Shown here in pieces: positions 27,138 to 35,462 of a DNA stretch of 64,000 nt; within the stretch, counting starts at the first letter, position 1; each line of letters begins with the position of its first letter. Source of the stretch: Clostridiaceae bacterium HFYG-1003 (lineage in GTDB: Bacteria; Bacillota; Clostridia; Clostridiales; Clostridiaceae); NCBI GenBank assembly GCA_024579835.1, contig CP102060.1:2827558-2891557 (forward strand), in the 5' to 3' direction. The translations under genes and the position numbers were made by a program. The notes under the pieces were generated by a model. That model made no database searches and was not told the DNA's origin. It was given only the letters and a program-made list of their open reading frames with translations.

Positions 27138-27931
27138 TGAAATTTTGTTCCCTGTTTTCCGGTTCTTCCGGAAACTCTCTGTTCGTCTCCAGCCAGGATA
27201 CCAGCATTCTGGTGGATGCGGGCCTGACGGGGAAAGCCCTCCTGAGCGCCATGGATTCCATTGGGGAAGACCCGGCTCAGGTGAAGGCGATCCTGATCAG
27301 TCACGAGCATTCAGACCACATCTGCGGCGCCGGAGTTATGTCCAGAAAGTTCAACATTCCGATTTACGCCAACGAAAAGACCTGGGCCGCCATGGAGCGT
27401 TCCCTGGGCAAGATCGCCGTGCATAATAAACGGATCATCAATGGAGAAGCCTCCATTGATGATCTTAATGTAAGGACATTTCGCGTACCGCATGACGCGG
27501 CTTCCTGCATCGGCTTTACCATTGAGGACCGGGCCGGACGAATCCTGTCCACCGTCACCGACATGGGGGTATTTACCAATGAAATCCGGGAAGGTATCAA
27601 GGATTCGGATCTGATCCTCCTGGAATCCAACCACGATGTGGAGATGCTCAAGTACGGACCGTATCCCTACGATCTGAAACGGCGGGTGCTGTCGGAGCTG
27701 GGACATCTGTCCAATGAAGACGCGGCTGCCGCCATCCTGAGTTTTCTGGACGGACGCCGCCGGAGCATCATTCTGGGACACCTCTCGGGGACAAACAATG
27801 TGCCGGAACTGGCCTTTAAAACCGTTGAAAATATCCTGAAGGATGCCGGGATCGAAATTGGTGAGACCGGCGAGATGGAGCTGAAGCTGGCTTCGCGCAT
27901 CCGGCCTTCCGCATATACGGAAATCAAGTAG
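27137..27931 (+). CDS. walJ: MBL-fold hydrolase WalJ/YycJ
   Basis: The 264-residue protein starts [14 protein letters not shown], the WalJ N-terminus, and has the metal motif SHEHSDH near residue 55, later acidic and histidine ligands (TDMG, ESNHD) and LGHLS. In B. subtilis it belongs to the walRK operon upstream of rlmH and has been tied to cell-wall/DNA-replication coordination. Here it is coupled to murA (TAATG overlap), and a SEC-C protein gene and rlmH follow. Confidence 0.93.
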   Translation: MKFCSLFSGSSGNSLFVSSQDTSILVDAGLTGKALLSAMDSIGEDPAQVKAILISHEHSDHICGAGVMSRKFNIPIYANEKTWAAMERSLGKIAVHNKRIINGEASIDDLNVRTFRVPHDAASCIGFTIEDRAGRILSTVTDMGVFTNEIREGIKDSDLILLESNHDVEMLKYGPYPYDLKRRVLSELGHLSNEDAAAAILSFLDGRRRSIILGHLSGTNNVPELAFKTVENILKDAGIEIGETGEMELKLASRIRPSAYTEIK

Positions 27932-28045
27932 CGGCTTGACGCTGACTTCAAAAAACAGTAATCTGATAAAGTAAAAATTGAGTTGGCTCTGCCGGAATCT
28001 GATTGCCCGCAGACCCAATGACTTCAAATGAAAGGAATCAAGGAT

Positions 28046-28564
28046 ATGAGCTTATATAAAGAGTGGACCGATCTGGTCGTTGAATATGTGAAAACGAAGG
28101 GGGAACAGGCCTTCTGGGAGGATTATTCCTCCGTGGAAGAGCGGATCTACCGCAACATCCTGGGCCGTCACGACCAGGCCATTGCCTTCAATATCAGTGA
28201 ATTCGCCAAGGAAATGAATACCACGCCCCACTTTGTCATGGGCTTCCTTGATGGAATCAATGAATCCCTGAAACAGGCCCTTCCGGTGGAGGAACTGGAT
28301 GAAAACAGCCAGGTTCAGCTCGACATCGATCTGGAAAAGCTGTATTTCAACATGCTCGATGCCAAAGCGGAGTACCTCTTCAAGCTGCCCCAGTGGGACG
28401 GCATTTTCTCCGATGAAAAGAGAAAAGAAATCCGCAGAGCCTACAACGAGACGAAAATCGTGCGTAATGACAGCAAAATCGGACGCAACGATCCCTGTCC
28501 GTGCGGCTCAGGCAAAAAATACAAAAAATGTCACGGGGCCAAAGCCAACGGCGAAGAGGCCTAG
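28046..28564 (+). CDS. SEC-C metal-binding motif protein
   Basis: The 172-residue protein has an N-terminal helical domain (1-130, reminiscent of small Firmicutes proteins called DUF3232-like in appearance only; no family claimed) and a C-terminal SEC-C zinc motif [19 protein letters not shown], as at the end of SecA. The motif suggests zinc-dependent binding to ribosome or translocation components. ATG 28046 or in-frame ATG 28028 could start it; spacing to AAAGGA favours 28046. The rlmH-type gene starts eight bases after its stop. Confidence 0.85.
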   Translation: MSLYKEWTDLVVEYVKTKGEQAFWEDYSSVEERIYRNILGRHDQAIAFNISEFAKEMNTTPHFVMGFLDGINESLKQALPVEELDENSQVQLDIDLEKLYFNMLDAKAEYLFKLPQWDGIFSDEKRKEIRRAYNETKIVRNDSKIGRNDPCPCGSGKKYKKCHGAKANGEEA

Positions 28565-28571
28565 TTGACCG

Positions 28572-29030
28572 ATGGAACTCCATCTGATCTGCCTTGGTAC
28601 GCTGAAGGAAGATTATCTGAAGAAAGCCCAGGAGCAATTCCTGGGCTTTCTTTCGAAGAAACCGGGCATTGCCTCCTGCCGCCTCATCGAACTGAAGGAA
28701 GAAGCCCTGCCCGAAACGGCCTCCCCGCTGCAGATTGCTCAGGCCCTGCAGGCGGAAGCACAGCGGATCCGCGAGAAAATACCGCCCCGGGCCCGGCTGA
28801 TTTGCCTGGATATCGATGGAAAACCGGCCAGTTCCCAGTTTTTTTCCGGACTGAAGCAGGATCTGGAAGCCTCCGGCCAGACCCATCTGGTTCTCTTAAT
28901 CGGCGGTTCCCACGGCATCGATCCCTCACTCAAAGCCGAATCCCGTCACCGGATCTCCTTTTCCCGCCTGACCTATCCCCATCAGCTGTTCCGAATCGCC
29001 CTGCTGGATGCTCTCCATCGCTTCCTTTGA
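28572..29030 (+). CDS. rlmH: RlmH-family rRNA methyltransferase lacking the C-terminal tail
   Basis: The 152-residue SPOUT-type protein begins MELHLICLGTLKEDYLKKA. It keeps the SAM-site loop IGGSHG (residues 110-115) and the knot segment SFSRLTYPHQLFR, as in the enzyme that methylates N3 of pseudouridine 1915 in 23S rRNA. It stops at ALLDALHRFL. The usual final segment (R-x-x-RGEPYHK), present in RlmH from E. coli to B. subtilis, is missing, and I do not find it in another frame nearby. A convergent RlmH-like gene at 29366 carries exactly that tail. The walJ-to-rlmH neighbourhood matches B. subtilis. Confidence 0.88.
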   Translation: MELHLICLGTLKEDYLKKAQEQFLGFLSKKPGIASCRLIELKEEALPETASPLQIAQALQAEAQRIREKIPPRARLICLDIDGKPASSQFFSGLKQDLEASGQTHLVLLIGGSHGIDPSLKAESRHRISFSRLTYPHQLFRIALLDALHRFL

Positions 29031-29179
29031 TGGAATGAGCGGAACCTATGGCAATCAAGCGATTGAGCAATTAGTCCAAATACCAGGAACCCAGGCTCGC
29101 AACACGCCGGTTATGCAGTGAAACCCTGAAACCCGTAGCCCCAAAACCCATTCAGCCAGGATCACATCATAAAACAAAA

Positions 29180-29216
29180 GGGGAACGGATCGTCGGATGA
29201 CGGTCCGTTCCTTTGC
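29180..29216. terminator. Bidirectional terminator between the two RlmH-family genes
   Basis: The 13-bp stem GGAACGGATCGTC / GACGGTCCGTTCC (one G-U) has T-rich flanks: CTTTG on plus, and CCTTTTGTTTT on minus. Confidence 0.8.
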
Positions 29217-29365
29217 CTGCTGTTCGTCCTGCCTTCTTACCGACCGGGGAGATTACAGGTCACAGGTAGTTCGGGAGAGGCGGATAATCTGCATCCCCAG
29301 AGGCATGGCCCTGCATCATCCCGGATCTAGCCTGCGGTCAAAGCCATTTATGACGCAGGGAGGAT

Positions 29366-29740
29366 CTATTTATGGTAGGGTTCCCCGCTGCTGATCTTGA
29401 ATGCCCGGTAGATCTGTTCCAGGATCAGGATCGACTCGATGTCCGGGGACAGGGGCAGGGATACCAGCTGTACGTCGGGCGGGCTTCCTGCCGGCGGAGC
29501 GCCCAGAACCAGATGGAGTTCACTGGCGCTCTGAAGCTGACGGGCAAACAGCTCTGCCAGACCGGGGCTGTCAATGGACTTGCCTGCGGGGTGGAAATAG
29601 ATGGCTTCCGGTGGGGCTGCTTCCGGTTTCCGGAACCGAACCGCGGCAATTCGGGACAGTCGTTTCATATATTCAGCCTGAGCGGAGCGGGTCAGCTCAC
29701 TTTTTTTTGAATTGGTCTCATAGAGGTAGATTTTAATCAC
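29366..29740 (-). CDS. Second RlmH-like protein with tail but without SAM loop
   Basis: The 124-residue protein starts at GTG 29740 behind GGGAGA. Its N-terminus (MIKIYLYETN... EYMKRLSRIA) and its last 17 residues (EQIYRAFKISSGEPYHK) match RlmH, including the terminal Tyr122-His123-Lys124. The glycine loop is replaced by LVLGAPPAGSPPD, and the segment equivalent to SFSKMTFPHQLMR is replaced by SLPLSPDIESIL, so it should not bind SAM normally. It is about 35 residues shorter than standard RlmH. Either it partners the tailless RlmH at 28572, or it is a decaying paralogue. Confidence 0.85.
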   Translation of the reverse strand: MIKIYLYETNSKKSELTRSAQAEYMKRLSRIAAVRFRKPEAAPPEAIYFHPAGKSIDSPGLAELFARQLQSASELHLVLGAPPAGSPPDVQLVSLPLSPDIESILILEQIYRAFKISSGEPYHK

Positions 29741-29779
29741 GGGCAGGTTCTCCCTATTTTGGTTTTTCTTCTCTTATAT

Positions 29780-29785
29780 TATAAT
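29780..29785 (+). promoter_or_regulatory. -10 box of the small gene at 29881
   Basis: TATAAT stands about 95 bases before the gene; the -35 box is unclear. Confidence 0.4.
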
Positions 29786-29880
29786 CGGAAGAAATGAAAT
29801 GTGCAGAGGACCCTTCCGGTAAGATGCCACAGGGTCATTGCTGCACACGATGATTTTTTAGATGACTGGAGGAACCCCCA

Positions 29881-30087
29881 ATGGATTCGAATCATTTTGC
29901 CATGTCCCAGGTGCAGGCGGTCCTGTCGGATTTCCACGAGGAACTGTATCAGCTGGAAGAAGAGTATCTCAAACGGTTTGGCGTTTACCCCACCATGCCG
30001 GATTTATCCGGAGAAACACTGGATTATTATGTGGAACGCATTCGGCAATGTCTGCTGCAGAATCAGATGATGGAAGATCTGGAATAA
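29881..30087 (+). CDS. Small hypothetical helical protein
   Basis: The 68-residue acidic protein is rich in helix formers (SQVQAVLSDFHEELYQLEEEYLKRFG) and ends MMEDLE. CTGGAGG sits well upstream of the ATG and a -10 box precedes it, so I regard it as real. I recognise no family. It lies just before the lysine-riboswitch operon but is separated from it by a terminator. Confidence 0.6.
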   Translation: MDSNHFAMSQVQAVLSDFHEELYQLEEEYLKRFGVYPTMPDLSGETLDYYVERIRQCLLQNQMMEDLE

Positions 30088-30192
30088 AATACAAAGATAG
30101 CAGGAGTTGAAAATGCGCGGCGCCACCGCGGTGCGAAGCGGGACTGCCGGTCGGAAAATGTATTGTGCCCGCAGGGAAAATGCAAAAAATAG

Positions 30193-30224
30193 AAAAAGAC
30201 CGATTTTTCGGTTTTTTAAGGAAA
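30193..30224 (+). terminator. Terminator upstream of the lysine operon
   Basis: The stem AAAGACCGA / TCGGTTTTTT with a T-rich loop and T-run ends transcription from the small gene at 29881. Confidence 0.75.
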
Positions 30225-30355
30225 ATGCCAGATAATATTTTACAATTGCTTTTTGAAAACGAAACAGATTTAGAAATGAAGAAAAAAAGTCCCTGTCTGA
30301 GGCACTCAGGCAAAGAAAATGGATGAATAAATATGCAGTATTGATGAATTAACAG

Positions 30356-30383
30356 TTGACATTCCGACTGGCTGTGTTAAACT
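30356..30383 (+). promoter_or_regulatory. Promoter of the lysine-riboswitch operon
   Basis: TTGACA (30356-30361) and TAAACT (30378-30383) are spaced by 16 bases, just before the aptamer. Confidence 0.6.
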
Positions 30384-30400
30384 TGAAAAAAAAATAAGAT

Positions 30401-30565
30401 GAAGTTTAGAGGTAGCGGTGCAAATTAGTATCTGGGGGAGCCGGCAGGCAATGAATCCAGGGAAAGGTAACCATCGCCGAACATAAGAGACAGGGCACTG
30501 GTCTTATGTGGGGTTGCAGGAAAGACCTGCAACACTCCTTTCGAATGAAAGGGCGCTAGATTTGA
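30401..30565 (+). ncRNA. Lysine riboswitch aptamer (L-box)
   Basis: The leader contains the L-box core elements in order: AGAGGTAGCGGTGCAAATTAGTA (given as a region, 30407-30430), GGGAGCC, AGGGAAAGG, the invariant ATCGCCGAA (30473-30481), a stem CATAAGA / TCTTATG and a stem GTTGCAGG / CCTGCAAC. It ends near GGGCGCTAGA. A terminator follows, which fits transcription attenuation when lysine binds. The downstream genes encode a polar amino acid importer and an amidohydrolase. Confidence 0.9.
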
Positions 30566-30575
30566 TTTACGTAAC

Positions 30576-30612
30576 AACGAGATCGTCTGGCACGGTCTCT
30601 TATTTTTTTTTA
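30576..30612 (+). terminator. Riboswitch-controlled terminator
   Basis: The 8-bp stem GAGATCGT / ACGGTCTC (one G-U) is followed by a T9-type run, 29 bases before the first ORF. It is expected to form when lysine is bound. Confidence 0.88.
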
Positions 30613-30640
30613 ATAAATACAGTCCAAGGAGACGATGAAC

Positions 30641-31549
30641 ATGACAAAGAAAATCTCAGCACTTTTGATGACCGGCCTGATGCTGATCACCGGCTGTGCC
30701 ACACCGGCACCTTCCACCACCGCCGCACCTTCCACGACTCAGGCACAGACCACCACCGCTTCCGGTACTCAGGGCCAGACAACTTCCGCCCCGGCAACGA
30801 CCACGGCCCAGAAAGCCCCCCTGGTTGTCGGCATGGAAGCCAATTATGCCCCGTATAACTGGAATCAGCCGACGGATGCCAATGGCGCCGTCAAGATTGA
30901 CGGAACGGCCGGCTATGCCGGAGGCTTTGATGTGGAAGTGGCCAAGGAACTGGCCGCAGTACTGGGACGGGATCTCGTCATCAAGCAGATTGCCTGGGAA
31001 GGATTAATCCCGGCGCTTCAGAACGGAGCGATTGATCTCATCATCGCCGGCATGAGCGAAACCCCGGAGCGTCTGGAATCCGTTGATTTCACCGATCCCT
31101 ACTATGATTCCCGGTTCGTCATGCTGGTCAAGAAAGGCAGCCCCTATGAAAGCGCCACGGCTCTGGCTGATTTCTCCGGCGCCAAGATTGTCGGACAGAA
31201 GGGCACCAATTATGACCGGGTGATCCCGCAGATTCCAGAAGTTAAGCATGAGACTCCCCTGGGAACCGTTCCGCTTATCATCCACGCCATTGCCAGCGGC
31301 GTTGCCGACGGCACAGTTCTGGACAAGCCGGTCGGTATCTCTGTCACATTAGCCAATCCGGATCTGGCCATGGTGGAGTTTACACCCGAAAACGGCTTCC
31401 AGCCGCTCCCGGGAATCCCGACTGCCTGTTCCATCGCTCTGGCCAAGGGCAATGAAGAACTCAAGACTCAGATCAATGAGTACCTGGCTTCCTTTACCAA
31501 TGACAAGCGCGACGCCCTGATGGAAACTGCCGTCAAGAATCAGCCATAA
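30641..31549 (+). CDS. Amino acid ABC transporter substrate-binding lipoprotein (probably lysine)
   Basis: The product has 302 residues: a lipoprotein signal peptide with lipobox ITGC (Cys19), a Thr/Ser/Ala-rich linker of about 40 residues, then a type-3 periplasmic-binding fold with LVVGMEANYAPYNW, GFDVEVAKELA, IAWEGLIPALQNGAIDLIIAGMSETPER and YYDSRFVM. This is the polar/basic amino acid class. The lysine riboswitch in its leader makes lysine or a lysine derivative the likely ligand. ATG 30641 has better spacing to AAGGAG than ATG 30635. Confidence 0.92.
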   Translation: MTKKISALLMTGLMLITGCATPAPSTTAAPSTTQAQTTTASGTQGQTTSAPATTTAQKAPLVVGMEANYAPYNWNQPTDANGAVKIDGTAGYAGGFDVEVAKELAAVLGRDLVIKQIAWEGLIPALQNGAIDLIIAGMSETPERLESVDFTDPYYDSRFVMLVKKGSPYESATALADFSGAKIVGQKGTNYDRVIPQIPEVKHETPLGTVPLIIHAIASGVADGTVLDKPVGISVTLANPDLAMVEFTPENGFQPLPGIPTACSIALAKGNEELKTQINEYLASFTNDKRDALMETAVKNQP

Positions 31550-31560
31550 GGAGAATATAA

Positions 31561-32295
31561 ATGGGACAAACAATCCAAAAGTTGTTTACCCAATACCAGA
31601 GCCTGTATCTGCAGGGCATCCAGACGACCCTCCTGGTTGCCCTCACCGGCACCATTTTTGGACTGGTATTGGGATTTGTCCTGTCTGGGATGCGGCTGAT
31701 CCGCATCACAGACAAGGACCCGCTGGTGATCAGACTGATCAAGCGGCTGCTGCGCTTTTTCAGCGCTGCCTACATTGAATTCGTCCGGGGAACGCCCATG
31801 ATGGTTCAGGGTGTGTTCCTCTACAACTATTTTTACAGGATCCTGCAGTGGACTCCAACCGTTGCGGCCGTTATCATCGTTTCATTCAACACCGCTGCCT
31901 ACATGGCGGAGATCATCCGGTCCGGCATCCAGTCGGTGGATTCGGGGCAGCGGGAAGCCGCTCTGACCATCGGTATGTCGGAGAGCCAGGCCTTCCGCCT
32001 GATCATACTGCCCCAGGCCATCAAGAATGCGTTCCCCTCCATCGGCAATGAGTTTGTCGTCAATATCAAGGATACCTCTGTTCTGAACGTCATCGGACTG
32101 ACGGAGCTGTTCTTCCAGGGGATGTCCGTCGCCGGCACAACCTATAAGTTTACGGAATCCATGATGATCATCGCCATCATCTACTTTGCCCTGACCTTCC
32201 TGGTCACCCGGGTTCTGATGCTGATTGAGAAGAGGCTCGATATGCCGGTTCAGGCATTGCAAAGCCAGACGGTGCCCATAGGAGAAGTGAAATAA
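31561..32295 (+). CDS. Amino acid ABC transporter permease (HisM/ArtQ type)
   Basis: The 244-residue membrane protein has about five helices and the typical EFVRGTPMMVQ motif near residue 80. The EAA loop reads SGIQSVDSGQREAALTIGMSESQAF then IILPQAIKNAFPSIGNE. It forms the channel with the ATPase encoded next. Its stop overlaps the next start (TAATG). The substrate is inferred from the lysine riboswitch. Confidence 0.92.
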   Translation: MGQTIQKLFTQYQSLYLQGIQTTLLVALTGTIFGLVLGFVLSGMRLIRITDKDPLVIRLIKRLLRFFSAAYIEFVRGTPMMVQGVFLYNYFYRILQWTPTVAAVIIVSFNTAAYMAEIIRSGIQSVDSGQREAALTIGMSESQAFRLIILPQAIKNAFPSIGNEFVVNIKDTSVLNVIGLTELFFQGMSVAGTTYKFTESMMIIAIIYFALTFLVTRVLMLIEKRLDMPVQALQSQTVPIGEVK

Positions 32296-33035
32296 TGAAC
32301 CAGATTGAACTGAAAAACATCCATAAATATTTTGACGGCCGGGAGATTATCAAAGGCGTCGATCTGACGGTGCAAAAGGGTGAGATCCTCACCTTCATCG
32401 GTCCATCCGGCGGCGGCAAGAGCACCCTGCTGCGCTGCATCAATCTGCTGGAGGACTACGAGGAAGGAGAAATCCTGTTCAACGGAACCAACATCAAGGA
32501 CCGGTCCTTTTCCCTGGAGCATTACCGGCAGAAGGTCGGCATGATCTTTCAGCGGTTTAATCTCTTCGGCAACCTGAATGTCCTGGAAAATCTCAACATC
32601 GGACAGATCAAGGTCCTCGGGCGTACCCGCGAGGAAGCGACGGCCAAATCCCGGGAAATGCTCAAAAAAGTCGGCATGGCCGAATTTGAGCACCAGTCGG
32701 TGAAACGGCTCTCCGGCGGACAGATGCAGCGGGTAGCCATTGCCCGGGCTCTGGCCATGGATCCGGAAGTCATCCTGCTGGATGAGCCCACCAGTGCTCT
32801 GGATCCGCAGATGGTGGACGAAGTGCTGGCGGTCATCCGCGATCTGGCCCAGACCGGCATTACCTTAATCATCGTGACCCACGAAATGCGGTTTGCCAAA
32901 GACATCTCAGACCGCATCATATTCCTCAAGGATGGCATGCTGCGCGAGGAAGGTCCCCCGGAGAAGATCTTTACTTCCCCGGATTCCGAGGAAATGCAGC
33001 TGTTCCTGAAAAAATATCTGGAGGAGCGGATCTGA
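32295..33035 (+). CDS. Amino acid ABC transporter ATP-binding protein (GlnQ type)
   Basis: The 246-residue ATPase has Walker A GPSGGGKST near residue 35, Q-loop MIFQRFNLF, signature LSGGQMQRVAIARAL, Walker B VILLDEPTSALDP and H-loop VTHEM. It powers the importer encoded just upstream. Its stop and the amidohydrolase start overlap (TGATG), a tight four-gene operon. Confidence 0.95.
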   Translation: MNQIELKNIHKYFDGREIIKGVDLTVQKGEILTFIGPSGGGKSTLLRCINLLEDYEEGEILFNGTNIKDRSFSLEHYRQKVGMIFQRFNLFGNLNVLENLNIGQIKVLGRTREEATAKSREMLKKVGMAEFEHQSVKRLSGGQMQRVAIARALAMDPEVILLDEPTSALDPQMVDEVLAVIRDLAQTGITLIIVTHEMRFAKDISDRIIFLKDGMLREEGPPEKIFTSPDSEEMQLFLKKYLEERI

Positions 33036-34216
33036 TGAGCCGGACTCTGGATGACCATCTGACCCGGCAAGTGCTGCCGGATCTGATGCCGGATCTGATC
33101 CGGCTCTCCCGCTTTGTGTATGACCATCCGGAGCTGGGGCTGGAAGAAGTGGAATCCTCCCGGGCTCACATCGAGCTTCTTGAAAAATATGCCTTTACGG
33201 TGGAACAGCCGTTTAAGGGCCTGGCTACGGCATTTTGTGCCACCTTCGACACAGGCCGGCCGGGGCGAACCGTAGCCTTCCTTTCCGAGTACGATGCCCT
33301 GCCGGGACTTGGCCATGGCTGCGGCCACAATATCCTGGGAGCAGCAACCACCGGTTCAGGCATTGCCGCCTCCCGGCTCATCGAGCAGGGACGGATCCAG
33401 GTATTCGGCACGCCGGCCGAGGAGACCGTCGGTTCAAAAGTCACTCTGACCCGGGCCGGAGCATTTCAGCAGGTCGACGCAGCGCTGTGTACTCATCCCG
33501 ACCGGGCCTGGTACCAGAGCGGAACGACCATGGCCATGGAATCCATCCGGTTTGTTTACCGGGGAAAGCCGGCCCATGCGGCCTCTCATCCCGAAGAAGG
33601 GATCAATGCCCTGGACAGCATCATCCTTCTGTTCAATTCCATTGCCCTGCTGCGCCAGCAGCTCCATGAAACCGTTCGAATTCACGGGATCATCACCAAG
33701 GGCGGGGAAGCGGCCAACATCATTCCGGATCATTGTGAGGCGGAGTTCTACGTCAGAGCCAGAACTCAGAATGAGCTGGAGGGAGTCTCGGCCAGAGTCC
33801 GCCAGGCGGCCCAGGGGGCAGCCCTGGCCACCGGAGCCGTCCTGTCCATGGAACAGTTTGAGGAACCCTATCAGGATCTGGTGACCAACCAGACGATGTC
33901 CGCCCGCTTCAACCAAATCATGGCTGATCAGGGCATTGTCATGGTATCGGATCCGTCCAATCCGGGATCCATGGACATGGGCGATGTGTCCCACGCGGTG
34001 CCCACGATCAATCCCTTCTTCGCCATTGATGAATCAGGCACCTGCAATACCCATACTCCGGAATTTCGCGATGCGACTTTAACCCCCTATGCCAATCAGT
34101 CCATGGAACGGATCATTCGGGGGCTGAGTCAGACCGCCCAGGCACTCATCGCTGAGGATGCCTTTTTTGAAGAAGTACACCGGGAGTTCCTCGCTGCCGG
34201 TTTCCAGAGGACCTGA
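33035..34216 (+). CDS. M20-family amidohydrolase, PM20D2/AbgB-like
   Basis: The 393-residue enzyme has HPELGLEEVESS, the metal motif GHGCGHNILGAA, TPAEET and CTHPDR, and the dimerisation domain FVYRGKPAHAASHPEEG. These match the M20D branch that includes PM20D2 and p-aminobenzoyl-glutamate hydrolase B. Mammalian PM20D2 cleaves beta-alanyl-lysine-type dipeptides. Its position as fourth gene in a lysine-riboswitch operon suggests that it frees lysine from an imported lysine amide or peptide; that is inference. Confidence 0.9.
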   Translation: MSRTLDDHLTRQVLPDLMPDLIRLSRFVYDHPELGLEEVESSRAHIELLEKYAFTVEQPFKGLATAFCATFDTGRPGRTVAFLSEYDALPGLGHGCGHNILGAATTGSGIAASRLIEQGRIQVFGTPAEETVGSKVTLTRAGAFQQVDAALCTHPDRAWYQSGTTMAMESIRFVYRGKPAHAASHPEEGINALDSIILLFNSIALLRQQLHETVRIHGIITKGGEAANIIPDHCEAEFYVRARTQNELEGVSARVRQAAQGAALATGAVLSMEQFEEPYQDLVTNQTMSARFNQIMADQGIVMVSDPSNPGSMDMGDVSHAVPTINPFFAIDESGTCNTHTPEFRDATLTPYANQSMERIIRGLSQTAQALIAEDAFFEEVHREFLAAGFQRT

Positions 34217-34326
34217 TTCCTGATTTCCTGCCCCTCAGCCAATCAGGGTCAGCCCCGCAGGATTTCCACCCCCACGTCTGCCGGTTGGTCCCTGGGGCGA
34301 GTGGAAGAAACCAAATACAAAAGACA

Positions 34327-34371
34327 AAAGCCGGGAAGCCCTCGCAGATAGAGCCTCCCGGCTGATTTTTC
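34327..34371 (+). terminator. Terminator of the lysine-uptake operon
   Basis: The stem AGCCGGGA / TCCCGGCT with an inner helix is followed by GATTTTT. Confidence 0.85.
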
Positions 34372-34491
34372 GTTGATATCAGATATTTCGGAAGGATCGT
34401 CCAGAGATGAGCCGATCCTTCGAACGTCCAGCATGCCGCTAAGACCACCAAACCATCGAAGCCACTGAAATGAGAAAACTATTGGGAAAAC

Positions 34492-34500
34492 TGATATAAT
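34492..34500 (+). promoter_or_regulatory. Extended -10 of the MBL-fold gene
   Basis: TGATATAAT stands 43 bases before the ATG. Confidence 0.5.
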
Positions 34501-34542
34501 AAGCTGAATCTAAAAAACCAAAGACAAGCAGAAGGTGTAACG

Positions 34543-35301
34543 ATGGATGTAAAAAATGTCGGTTCGCGAGGTACAATGGTAACTTATCAGGATCTGGTGG
34601 ATACCGAATTTGGCTGTACAACCAATATATATGTAATCAAAGGCCGGGAAGGCAGCATCGTCATCGATACCTTCCTGGGAGAGCAGATCATGGCAGAGAC
34701 CATGGTCACGCTGGAGCGGGACCCCAATTCGGTCTGGGCAGTCATTAACACCCACAGTGACTGGGATCATATCTGGGGCAATTCCCTGTTCCGAAACGCT
34801 CATGTCATCGCCCACGACAATTTCTCGGATCAGGTGGAATTCCCGGACAGTCCGGGCTTTCAGGAGCTGGAAAAATACGCCATGGGTGAAGTGGACATCA
34901 AACTCCCCGACATCACATTTGACTCCCGACTTCACCTGTCGGGCGAGGGGCTGGAACTGTTCCACTCGCCCGGTCATTCCGTTGATTCGATCACCATCTA
35001 TGATGAGAAGGATCGGATTCTGATCGCCGGCGATAACTGCGAAAAACCAATTCCAAGCTACGTCAACCCGTTCCTTCTGGAGGAGCACCTGGCTTCTTTA
35101 AAGCAATACCTCACCTATGACTTTGAGGCGATCATTCCGGGTCATGGCGAGATGATGACTCGAACGGATCTCCTCACCAACATCCAGTACATTCAGGATC
35201 TGATCGAAGGGGACGAAAGCAAACTCAAAGCCTATGAGACAGGTCCCTGCAAGATGAATCATCTGACTAACCAGCTCTACATGGAAAGCCTGAAAGACTA
35301 A
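34543..35301 (+). CDS. MBL-fold metallo-hydrolase
   Basis: The 252-residue metallo-beta-lactamase-fold protein has the zinc motif NTHSDWDHIWGN near residue 70, later ligands in SPGHSVDSI, the Asp of IAGDNCE, and PGHGEM. The HxSDWDH form is typical of Bacillus-like general MBL hydrolases; the substrate is unknown. AGAAGGTG precedes the ATG. It is a single-gene unit between its promoter and a strong terminator. Confidence 0.88.
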   Translation: MDVKNVGSRGTMVTYQDLVDTEFGCTTNIYVIKGREGSIVIDTFLGEQIMAETMVTLERDPNSVWAVINTHSDWDHIWGNSLFRNAHVIAHDNFSDQVEFPDSPGFQELEKYAMGEVDIKLPDITFDSRLHLSGEGLELFHSPGHSVDSITIYDEKDRILIAGDNCEKPIPSYVNPFLLEEHLASLKQYLTYDFEAIIPGHGEMMTRTDLLTNIQYIQDLIEGDESKLKAYETGPCKMNHLTNQLYMESLKD

Positions 35302-35414
35302 AAGCGGCGAAGGCCGCCAGCAGTCGGTCAGAACCGGCCATAACCGTTCAACCGTCGCTGCGCATTCGAACGGCAAGTCTCCCTTGAACTGAACATGACA
35401 ATAATTCTTCTCCT

Positions 35415-35462
35415 AGGAAAACCGGAGGATCGAGCAATGGCTCGGATCCTCCGGTTTTCGGC
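35415..35462. terminator. Strong bidirectional terminator
   Basis: The perfect 15-bp stem GAAAACCGGAGGATC / GATCCTCCGGTTTTC (35417-35459) extends through an inner GAGC / GCTC hairpin. The T-runs lie at the stem ends on both strands, between convergent genes. Confidence 0.88.
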
